Source: Hyphomicrobiales bacterium
Lineage (GTDB): Bacteria > Pseudomonadota > Alphaproteobacteria > Rhizobiales > Rhizobiaceae
DNA: 64,000 bases
Direction: 5' to 3'
Assembly: GCA_900471515.1 (NCBI GenBank)
Contig: UCFC01000004.1
Coordinates: 186,001-250,000, forward strand
The notes below the pieces were generated by a model. The model was not told the DNA's origin. It searched no databases and saw only the letters and a program-made list of their open reading frames with translations. Shown here piece after piece: positions 26,584 to 34,008 of the stretch. The first letter of the stretch is position 1. Every line of letters begins with the position of its first letter. Position numbers and translations under genes: made by a program.

Positions 26584-27582
26584 TTATAGACTGGCCTTGA
26601 CCTTCTCGGCTACATCGGCCGGAACCCAGCGGCTCCAGAGTTCCTCGTAATTCTCCAGGAAATAGAGGGCCGCGTCCTCGTCGTCCTCGCCGTTTTCATC
26701 CTTCCAGGCCAGGACCTGGCTGATCGTTTCGTTGTCCCAGCTGCGGATCTTCAGGTAGTTCATGACCGGGCCGGCACGGTCGGCAAAAGCCCTGGTCGTC
26801 AGCGTGAAGGCCTGCGACACCGGATAGGCGTTCACCTTGGGATCGGCGCAATGCGGCACCGAGGTGCAGGCGTCCCATTCGGCCTGATCGTGCGGCACGC
26901 CGAAGCCCAACTGCTTCATGTCGTATTTGCCGAGAACCGATGTCGGCGACCAGTAATAGCCCAGCCAGCCGACCTTGTTGTCGAAGGCGCGGGCAATCGA
27001 ATCGTCGAAATCGTCGGGGCTGCGGCTGTTCACCAGCGTAAAGCCCAGCTTGTCGGCGCCGAGCGCCCGGAAAAGGTTGCTGGTCGAGATCTGGCAGGCC
27101 CATTCTCCCGGGCAATTATAGACCGCGGCATGCGAGGGATCGTCGGTATCGGGAAAGAGTTCGGGATGTTTGAGCGCGTCCTGCACGGAACGGATATCCG
27201 GGTTGGCGTCGGCGATGAATTTCGGGATGTACCAGCCCTCGACCGCGCCGTCGGCCAGAATTTCGGCGCCCTTGACCAGCCGCCCGGCGCTGATGGCGGC
27301 ATTGAGCTGCGGCTTGACGGCCTTCACCCAGAATTCCGAGGCGATATCGGGCGTGCCGCTGTCGTTCATGGAGGCGAAGGTGGGCAGCGTATCGCCGTCG
27401 ACGATGGTGACGGAGCAGCCGTAGCCCTTTTCCAGGATGAATTTGTCGAAGCTCGCGGCAATGGCGGCGGAGCCCCAGCGCATCTCGGCAATCGAGACCT
27501 TGCCGCATCCGGCGGCCTGCGCCTCCGACATTCCGGCATACAGGCAGACGGCAAGAATGAACGACGTGAAAAATGTCTTCAT
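26584..27582 (-). CDS. glycine betaine/choline-type ABC transporter binding protein (OpuAC/ProX fold)
   Basis: A 332-residue periplasmic protein. Signal peptide 1-23 (cleavage after SEAQA). The mature part matches the OpuAC domain: KVSIAEMRWGSAAIA, ASEFWVKAVKPQLN, KVGWLGYYWSPTSVLGKYDM with several Trp/Tyr that would form the aromatic cage for quaternary amines, and VLAWKDENG near the end. No permease or ATPase is next to it, so it is an orphan binding protein or serves a transporter elsewhere. The flavoprotein at 11880 would fit a betaine degradation theme, but they are 12 kb apart. Confidence 0.85.
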   Translation of the reverse strand: MKTFFTSFILAVCLYAGMSEAQAAGCGKVSIAEMRWGSAAIAASFDKFILEKGYGCSVTIVDGDTLPTFASMNDSGTPDIASEFWVKAVKPQLNAAISAGRLVKGAEILADGAVEGWYIPKFIADANPDIRSVQDALKHPELFPDTDDPSHAAVYNCPGEWACQISTSNLFRALGADKLGFTLVNSRSPDDFDDSIARAFDNKVGWLGYYWSPTSVLGKYDMKQLGFGVPHDQAEWDACTSVPHCADPKVNAYPVSQAFTLTTRAFADRAGPVMNYLKIRSWDNETISQVLAWKDENGEDDEDAALYFLENYEELWSRWVPADVAEKVKASL

Positions 27583-28242
27583 TATACTTCCCCGGAATTT
27601 TCATGTGATCGAACGCGCATGCACCGGGCAATCAGCCGACAAATCTCTCCGCCGCTTCAGGGTGCCAACCGCCCGGCCGCAACTGGCTCTGCCGGGCTTT
27701 CCTGTCTGCGGCGCCGTTCGTCTCGCTTTCCGGCGGCTCGTCGCTGGCCATTTCTATCGATGGCTGATTGTGAGCAAACCTATTGATTTGCGAGAAGAAA
27801 TCAACTCTCTTTTCCGTGTACGTCACGAACTAAATTATTGAATCCGAAGAATTTATACAGGCGCTCGGGCGGAGGCGGCCGCATGTGCCGCCAGGTGAAA
27901 TTCCCCCTGCGCGGCGCCGGCCGAAAGCGGTTCCGGCAGCAGAAAATTCGAAAAAGTTCAAAAAAGGTCGAAATTCGCCTCCGGGCGGGCGTTCACTAAC
28001 CATCCGGTAAGAATGTGCCGTTATCTGTTGATGCGCGGCGGGGGACAACCGCTGCTTTTCCGGATCAGGTATTGCGTCCCGGAAAAAGCGAGCTTCATTG
28101 CGTATTGGTGAAGGCGCCAGCGTTTTTCGGCAAACCGCGTAGGGCCATGGCCCGATCGCGGTTTTCGCATTTCAGGCCCTCTGTTGACCTGGGATCGGCC
28201 CGCATTGTAGGCCTGCCGGAAATGCTTCACGGACAGGGGCCA
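27583..28242. other. 660-bp divergent intergenic region
   Basis: No supported gene lies between the binding-protein gene and cobQ. It includes the dyad TTGATTT-N8-AAATCAA (27783-27804), an AT-richer part around 27770-27860 and a TTGACC (28184-28189) that could be a -35 element for cobQ with a poor -10. I found no cobalamin box here, so cobQ does not seem to have its own riboswitch. Confidence 0.5.
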
Positions 28243-29700
28243 ATGACCAGAGCCATCATGCTGCAGGGAACCGGCTCGGATGTCGGCAAGACGGTGCTGG
28301 TGGCGGGGCTTTGCCGGCTGGCGGCCAATCGCGGCCTGAAGGTCAGGCCCTTCAAGCCGCAGAACATGTCGAACAACGCGGCCGTTTCCGACGACGGCGG
28401 GGAGATCGGCCGGGCGCAATGGCTGCAGTCGCTCGCGGCCCGCACGCCGTCTTCCGTGCACATGAACCCGGTGCTGCTCAAGCCGCAATCCGAAAACGGC
28501 AGCCAGATCGTCGTGCAGGGCAAGGTGTTCGGGCAGGCGCGGGCGCGCGATTATCAGCGGCTGAAGCCGCAGCTCGTCGCTTCCGTGCTGGAGAGCTACG
28601 GCAAGGTCTGCGAAGGGGCCGAGCTCGTCATCGTCGAGGGGGCGGGTTCGCCGGCCGAAATCAATCTGCGGGCCGGCGATATCGCCAATATGGGCTTTGC
28701 GACGCGCGCAAACGTGCCCGTCGTGCTTGTCGGCGATATTGACCGCGGCGGCGTGATCGCCTCGCTCGTCGGCACCCATGCGATCCTTCCGGACGAGGAT
28801 CGCCGGATGATTTCGGGCTATATCATCAACAAGTTCCGCGGCGATGTGAGCCTGTTCGACGACGGGATCGCCTCGATCGGGCAATTCACCGGCTGGCCCT
28901 GTTTCGGCGTCGTGCCCTGGCTGACGGCGGCCGGCAGGCTGCCGGCGGAGGATTCCGTCGTGCTGGAGCGGCTGGCAAGGGGCCGCGCCGGAGCGCTGAA
29001 GATTGCCGTGCCGGTGCTGCCGCGCATTGCCAATTTCGACGATCTCGACCCGCTGCGCGCCGAGCCCGATCTCGAACTCGTCTTCGTGCGGCCAGGCGAG
29101 CGGCTGCCTGCCGATGCGGGGCTCGTCATCCTGCCGGGCTCGAAATCGACCATTGCCGATCTGGCCGATCTGAGGGCGCAGGGATGGGACCGCGAGATCG
29201 GCGCCCATGTCCGGCGCGGCGGAAGGGTGATCGGCATCTGCGGCGGCTACCAGATGCTGGGCCGGCGGGTGCGCGATCCGCTCGGCATCGAGGGAGCGGC
29301 GAGCGAGATCGAGGGACTTGGGCTGCTCGATGTCGAAACGGACATGGCGCCGGAAAAGACGGTGCGCAACAGCCGCGCGCATTCGGCCGAATATGACGTG
29401 CCGCTGTCGGGCTATCAGATCCATCTCGGGGTGACGTCCGGGGCCGATTGCGAGCGGCCGGCGGCTATCGTCGACGACGAGCCGGATGGCGCGGTTTCGG
29501 CGGACGGGCGCATCATGGGCACCTATCTGCACGGGCTGTTCGGTTCCGATGCCTACCGGGCGCGGCTGCTGGCAAGCTTCGGGCTTTCGGGCGAGCGGAC
29601 CAATTATCGCGAAAGCGTCGACCGGGCGCTGGACGAGGTTGCCGCCGAACTGGAGCGGCATCTCGACGCCGGTTTTCTTTCGGATCTCGTTGGCAGCTAG
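28243..29700 (+). CDS. cobQ: cobyric acid synthase CobQ
   Basis: A 485-residue enzyme, the usual length, that amidates adenosylcobyrinic acid a,c-diamide at positions b, d, e and g with glutamine and ATP. The N-terminal ATPase domain has LQGTGSDVGKT and the FKPQNMSNNAAV motif; the C-terminal type 1 amidotransferase domain has the nucleophile in GICGGYQMLG and the His in TYLHGLFG. The frame is open for 76 codons upstream, but MTRAIMLQGTG at 28243 is the conserved N-terminus. Ends in CTAG, shared with the convergent ClC gene. Separate from the riboswitch-controlled cobP operon. Confidence 0.95.
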   Translation: MTRAIMLQGTGSDVGKTVLVAGLCRLAANRGLKVRPFKPQNMSNNAAVSDDGGEIGRAQWLQSLAARTPSSVHMNPVLLKPQSENGSQIVVQGKVFGQARARDYQRLKPQLVASVLESYGKVCEGAELVIVEGAGSPAEINLRAGDIANMGFATRANVPVVLVGDIDRGGVIASLVGTHAILPDEDRRMISGYIINKFRGDVSLFDDGIASIGQFTGWPCFGVVPWLTAAGRLPAEDSVVLERLARGRAGALKIAVPVLPRIANFDDLDPLRAEPDLELVFVRPGERLPADAGLVILPGSKSTIADLADLRAQGWDREIGAHVRRGGRVIGICGGYQMLGRRVRDPLGIEGAASEIEGLGLLDVETDMAPEKTVRNSRAHSAEYDVPLSGYQIHLGVTSGADCERPAAIVDDEPDGAVSADGRIMGTYLHGLFGSDAYRARLLASFGLSGERTNYRESVDRALDEVAAELERHLDAGFLSDLVGS

Positions 29701-31508
29701 ATCTCGCCCGAGACCTCGCGGCGGCGGCGGTCGAGCTCTTCGCTGTAGCGGCGCAGCGTATGGCTTTCGCTGAGCTGGCCGATCACCTTGCGCTCGATGA
29801 GGTTGTTGACGACGGCGAGCGCTTCGCTTTCCGTCTTGTCGAAGATCGCGGCGGCCTGTTTGGCGTTCATCTGCGGCTGCAGGAAATCGTTCCTGTAGCG
29901 GATGAAATCGGCAAGCTTCTGGCCCTCGTCCTGCGTGCTCGTCGGATTGGCGTAAACCTCCGGAACCAGCACGAGGCCGGCATATTTGTCGTGGTCGTCG
30001 ACGAGGATGACGCGCTGCGTCGAGCCGATCGGGAAGGCCTGCCTGAACTCGTCGAGGGTGAGGCTGTTTTTCGCTTTCTTCACGTCCGAGCGCATCAGCC
30101 TGTCGACGGTGAGGTTGCGGATCCAGCCGACGTCGTGGGCGCTGCGGATGCTTTCGCCGCGCAGATGGAAGCGCCACGTGGCGAAGGAATAGCCGAAGGT
30201 GGTGCGCACCACGAGCGAGGAGGTGATGACGGCGGCGAGCACCAGGGCGGTGATCGGAAAGTCGCCGGTGATTTCCAGCGCCAGGAAGGTCATGGTCAGC
30301 GGCCCGCCGATGACGGCAACGGCAAGCGAACTCATGCCGACCACGGCATAGATGACCGGCGTTAGCGTCGCATCGGCGAAATAGGGGGCGCAATAGGCGA
30401 AGAGCTTGCCGAGCAGCGCGCCCATGAAGAGCGAGGCGAAGAACAGGCCGCCCCTGAAGCCGGAGCCGATGGAGACGGCGGAGGCCACCGATTTCAGCAG
30501 GAAGAGGCCGATGAGGGCCGGGATCGTCACCTCATGGGCAAGGTTGAGGTGCAGCGCCCCGTGGCCGGCGGCAAGCACCTGCGGCGAGACCAGCGCCAGC
30601 AGGCCGACGATGATGCCGCCGAGCGCCGGGCGGAAGGGCAGCGCGATGGAACTCTTGCGCGCCAGTTCCTCGACGAAGGAGACGCCCTGCATGATGAGAA
30701 TGCCGATGCCGGCGCAGAAGGCGCCAAGCGCGATGGCCGGCACGTAATCGGCCGGCTGGACGGCGCCGAAGCTGCCGACATCGATGACGAAATCGCTGCC
30801 GGCCAGCAGCCGCGCGACCAGCGTGGCGACGAGGGCCGCGACGACGACGGGTGTCAGCGAGACGATCGTGTAGGTGCCGACGATCAGCTCGAAGGCGTAG
30901 AAGGCGCCCGTCAGCGGCGCGTTGAAGGCGGCGGCGATGGCGCCGGCCGCGCCGCAGCCGACGAGAACGCGCAGATCGGCGCGGCGCAGCTGCAGCTTCA
31001 GGCCGAATTTCGAGGCGATGCCGGCGGCAAGCTGCGTATAGCCGGCCTCCAGCCCCACGGACGCGCCGAAGCCGTTGGACACGAGATTCTGGACGGCGAC
31101 GAGGATGCTGTCGGTCAGCGACAGGCGGCCGCCATGCAGCGCGTTGGCCTCGATCGGATCGACCATCGGCTTCTTGCGCCATCTGGCGAGGATGAAGATC
31201 AGCAGGCCGAGCAGGGCGCCGCCGGCAATCGGGGCGGTCATCAGCAGGAACTTGCTGTCGATCTGCGAGGCGCTGAGCCTTGCCGTCCCGTCAATGCCGA
31301 AGATCAGCCTGTGCATCTGTTCCGAGACATAGCTCATGGCCGTGACCGCAAGCCCCGAGGCGATGCCGACGAGCGCGCCGGCAAAGACCATGCCCATTTC
31401 GCTGTGGCGCACGAGCGCCCGCAGGCGTCCCAAATCGAAAATGGTGGTGAGGGGCCGGAAACGGCGGATATCCATTCGGGAGAGCATCATGGGAAAACTA
31501 GGCGGCAT
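29697..31508 (-). CDS. ClC family chloride channel/transporter with C-terminal CBS region
   Basis: About 600 residues with some ten or more hydrophobic helices. ClC signatures are visible: GASVGLEAGYTQ (the gating Glu of the GREGP motif is retained, though the rest differs), GAAGAIAAAFNAPLTGAFYAFE and GSGFRGGLFFASLFMG. The C-terminal about 150 residues form CBS-like domains (TVDRLMRSDVKK, RVILVDDHDKYAGLVLVPE). The start is uncertain: ATGs at 31508, 31490, 31487 and 31475 have no clear ribosome-binding site. It is unrelated in function to the flanking cob genes, overlapping cobQ by the last 4 bases. Confidence 0.88.
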   Translation of the reverse strand: MPPSFPMMLSRMDIRRFRPLTTIFDLGRLRALVRHSEMGMVFAGALVGIASGLAVTAMSYVSEQMHRLIFGIDGTARLSASQIDSKFLLMTAPIAGGALLGLLIFILARWRKKPMVDPIEANALHGGRLSLTDSILVAVQNLVSNGFGASVGLEAGYTQLAAGIASKFGLKLQLRRADLRVLVGCGAAGAIAAAFNAPLTGAFYAFELIVGTYTIVSLTPVVVAALVATLVARLLAGSDFVIDVGSFGAVQPADYVPAIALGAFCAGIGILIMQGVSFVEELARKSSIALPFRPALGGIIVGLLALVSPQVLAAGHGALHLNLAHEVTIPALIGLFLLKSVASAVSIGSGFRGGLFFASLFMGALLGKLFAYCAPYFADATLTPVIYAVVGMSSLAVAVIGGPLTMTFLALEITGDFPITALVLAAVITSSLVVRTTFGYSFATWRFHLRGESIRSAHDVGWIRNLTVDRLMRSDVKKAKNSLTLDEFRQAFPIGSTQRVILVDDHDKYAGLVLVPEVYANPTSTQDEGQKLADFIRYRNDFLQPQMNAKQAAAIFDKTESEALAVVNNLIERKVIGQLSESHTLRRYSEELDRRRREVSGEI

Positions 31509-31708
31509 GAGTGGGGGTCAAGGGCGGAGCCGGCATCCGCATGAGCGGCAATTGCGGCAAAATACCGGCTGGGCGGTAAAGTTTTTATGACGTAAGTTTT
31601 TGAATAAACTCGATAATCTTGGTAGTGTAAGTCGAGATGAACGGCTTTGGCACATCGGCCGGCAATTGACACGGGGGTTGCGCGCGCCTAACCATGAAAC
31701 CACATAAT

Positions 31709-32074
31709 GGATGGTTCCGGATCGGCTTGCGCCTTCCGGATGAAAAGGGAATGTGACGGGGCGGACCCAAGCCGGGCGCCTTCATCACAGCCGACCCCGC
31801 GACTGTAGAGCAGTCAGGGTCTTCCGTCCGGCATGTGCGCCGCTGCGCCGACGGCCTCGCATTCTGCGGGCGGGCAAGGCGGGGCAGGTGCCGGAAAAGC
31901 CACTGGAAATGCATCGTGATCAGCCGGGGCAGGACGCCTCTATTTCTACGAATCGTCCGCCTTTTCACGACAGGCAGCCGGGAAGGCGAGGCGGATCCGC
32001 TGGCGCGATCAGGGGCGACCGGAAAGGTCGCCCCGGTCGGGGCCGATAGCTGCGAGCCAGGAGACCTGCCATCC
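31709..32074 (+). promoter_or_regulatory. cobalamin riboswitch (unusually long, 366 nt)
   Basis: The B12 box AGCCAGGAGACCTGCC is at 32055-32070. Upstream are the other conserved blocks in the right order: AAAAGGGAATGTGA (31743), CCGACCCCGCGACTGTA (31791), GCCACTGG (31899) and GGGAAGGC (31980). GGATGG (31709-31714) can pair with CCATCC (32069-32074) as stem P1. A side hairpin with a perfect 9-bp stem and GGAAA loop is at 32012-32034. Typical elements are about 200 nt. It should reduce expression of cobP-cobW-cobN-cobO when adenosylcobalamin is plentiful. Confidence 0.9.
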
Positions 32075-32250
32075 GTGCCGGGCATAATGCCCAATCTGGG
32101 TATCTTGCCCGCTGCCAGCACGGAGGTTGTCTTGGCTGAAGAATGCGATTCGGCGCTGCCTCGTGTGGTGCGATGTGGGGGTGGTGTTTCGACGCCCGTC
32201 GGTAATGGGGTTCTGGCGCCTGACGGTGGTAGGCCCCTGGCGCGCGCTTT
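32075..32250 (+). promoter_or_regulatory. riboswitch expression-platform region
   Basis: CCGTGC (32073-32078) can pair with GCACGG (32118-32123), overlapping the 3' strand of P1, and could form the alternative structure. No ORF here is convincing. The actual regulatory hairpin cannot be decided by eye. Confidence 0.4.
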
Positions 32251-32408
32251 CCTCTCCTCCCTCATTCCTGTGCTTGTCACAGGAATCCAGCCACGGCGCG
32301 TCTGCGCCGTGAATGAATCTATGCCATCGTTGAACGAGTCTCTCGTGCCCAAGGACTTGGGCACGCTGGATTCCTGTGACAAGCACAGGAATGAGGGGAG
32401 GAGAGAGG
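32251..32408. repeat. RIME-like double-palindrome repeat between riboswitch and cobP
   Basis: Two arms (32251-32291 and 32365-32408) are inverted copies; a 31-bp core beginning CTCATTCCTGTGC is identical. Each arm itself contains the hairpin ATTCCTGTG-CTTGT-CACAGGAAT. Further hairpins lie between (CACGGCGC/GCGCCGTG at 32292-32311 and CGTGCCCAAG/CTTGGGCACG at 32344-32365). This nested layout is like the Rhizobium intergenic mosaic elements. Confidence 0.75.
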
Positions 32409-32439
32409 GGCACGCCCTCTCTCCCAGGGCAGCATTGTC

Positions 32440-32949
32440 ATGACCACCACCTTCATCCTCGGCGGCGCCCGTTCCGGCAAATCCCGCTTCGCCGAAAATC
32501 TCGTCATCACATCGGGCCTCGAGCGCCATTACGTCGCCACCGGCCGGGCCTGGGACGACGAGATGCAGGCGCGTATCGACCAGCACAGGGCCGATCGCGG
32601 CCCCGCCTGGACCACGCATGAGGAGCCGCTCGATCTTGCCGAGCGGCTTGCCGCCATCGACGGCGAAGGCAGGGCGGTCCTCGTCGATTGCCTGACGCTG
32701 TGGCTGACCAACCTGATGATGGAGGGGGGCGATATCGCCGCCCGGTCGGCCGCGCTTGCCGCCTTCCTGCCGCGGGCAAAGGCGCGGCTCGTCATCGTTT
32801 CCAATGAAGTCGGCCTCGGCATCGTGCCGGAGAACCGCATGGCGCGCGAGTTTCGCGACCATGCCGGAAGGTTGCACCAGATGATCGCGGCGCAAGCCGC
32901 GGATGTTTATTTCATCGCGGCCGGACTGCCGCTGAAAATGAAGGGTTAG
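32440..32949 (+). CDS. cobP: adenosylcobinamide kinase / adenosylcobinamide-phosphate guanylyltransferase
   Basis: A 169-residue enzyme (CobP of P. denitrificans, CobU of Salmonella) that phosphorylates adenosylcobinamide and then transfers GMP to it, preparing the nucleotide loop. The N-terminal P-loop is [42 protein letters not shown] and [21 protein letters not shown] are the other family motifs. First gene of the riboswitch-controlled operon; the leader contains a large repeat just before the gene. cobW starts 3 bases after its stop. Confidence 0.95.
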   Translation: MTTTFILGGARSGKSRFAENLVITSGLERHYVATGRAWDDEMQARIDQHRADRGPAWTTHEEPLDLAERLAAIDGEGRAVLVDCLTLWLTNLMMEGGDIAARSAALAAFLPRAKARLVIVSNEVGLGIVPENRMAREFRDHAGRLHQMIAAQAADVYFIAAGLPLKMKG

Positions 32950-32952
32950 ACC

Positions 32953-33999
32953 ATGCAGCAGAAAATTCCCGCAACCGTCATCACCGGCTTTCTCGGCGCC
33001 GGCAAGACGACCATGATCCGCAACCTGCTCACCAATGCCGGCGGCAGGAAGATCGCGCTCATCATCAACGAGTTCGGCGATCTCGGCGTCGACGGCGACG
33101 TGCTGAAGGGCTGCGGGGCGGAGAATTGCACCGAGGACGACATTATCGAGCTGACCAACGGCTGCATCTGCTGCACGGTGGCCGACGATTTCATCCCGAC
33201 CATGACGAAGCTTCTGGAGCGCGACCAGCGCCCGGACCATATCGTCATCGAAACCTCGGGCCTTGCCCTGCCGCAGCCGCTCGTCGCCGCCTTCAACTGG
33301 CCTGACATCCGCAGCGAAGTGACCGTCGACGGCGTCATCACCGTGGTCGATAGCGCGGCTGTTGCCGCCGGGCGTTTTGCCGACGACCACGATGCCGTCG
33401 ATGCGCGCCGCGCGGCGGACGAATCGCTCGATCACGAAAGCCCGATCGAGGAACTGTTCGAGGACCAGCTGACCTGCGCCGACCTGATCGTGCTCAACAA
33501 GACCGATCTGATCGATGCCGACGGGCTTGGCCGCGTGAAGAGCGAAGTCGCCTCGCGCATCGCCCGCAAGCCCGTGATGATCGAGGCCAGGAACGGCGAG
33601 GTGCCGGCCGGCGTGCTGCTCGGCCTCGGCATCGGCACGGAAGACGATATCGGCAACCGCAAGTCCCATCACGAGCTGGAGCATGAGGACGGCGAGCCGC
33701 ACGACCATGACGAATTCGACAGTTTCGTCGTCGAGCTCGGTGCCGTCCCGGATGCGGCCGGCTTCGTCGAGAAGCTGAAGGGTATCATTGCCGAACATGA
33801 CGTGCTGCGCCTGAAGGGCTTCGTCGATGTTTCCGGCAAGCCGATGCGCCTGCAGCTGCAGGCCGTGGGGGCGCGCGTCGACCAGTATTTCGACCGCGCC
33901 TGGGCGCCGGGTGAAGCGCGCAATACACGCCTCGTCGTCATCGGCCTGCACGAGATGGACCAGGACGCGGTGCGCAAGGCGATCGAAGCGCTCGTCTGA
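32953..33999 (+). CDS. cobW: CobW GTPase / metal chaperone
   Basis: A 348-residue COG0523 GTPase. The P-loop is ITGFLGAGKTT, followed by the metal-binding CxCC motif (NGCICCTVADDF), NKTDL for guanine, a His/Asp-rich loop (HHELEHEDGEPHDHDEF) and the C-terminal CobW_C domain. CobW is thought to deliver cobalt to the CobNST chelatase; this position directly between cobP and cobN supports that role. The start is ATG 32953, 3 bases after cobP. Confidence 0.95.
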   Translation: MQQKIPATVITGFLGAGKTTMIRNLLTNAGGRKIALIINEFGDLGVDGDVLKGCGAENCTEDDIIELTNGCICCTVADDFIPTMTKLLERDQRPDHIVIETSGLALPQPLVAAFNWPDIRSEVTVDGVITVVDSAAVAAGRFADDHDAVDARRAADESLDHESPIEELFEDQLTCADLIVLNKTDLIDADGLGRVKSEVASRIARKPVMIEARNGEVPAGVLLGLGIGTEDDIGNRKSHHELEHEDGEPHDHDEFDSFVVELGAVPDAAGFVEKLKGIIAEHDVLRLKGFVDVSGKPMRLQLQAVGARVDQYFDRAWAPGEARNTRLVVIGLHEMDQDAVRKAIEALV

Positions 34000-34008
34000 G
34001 GATATTGA

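Noticed and set aside
27783..27804. TTGATTT-N8-AAATCAA read as an FNR box
   Set aside because: The half-sites TTGAT and ATCAA are 12 bases apart, not 4, so it does not match the anaerobox; kept only as a generic dyad.
28015..28242. N-terminal extension of cobQ by 76 codons
   Set aside because: CobQ proteins start at the MTRAIMLQGTG part; the extension has no conserved residues and no ribosome-binding site.
31601..31629. TTGAAT and TAGTGT as promoter for the riboswitch transcript
   Set aside because: The spacing is acceptable but the -10 match is poor; not strong enough to list.
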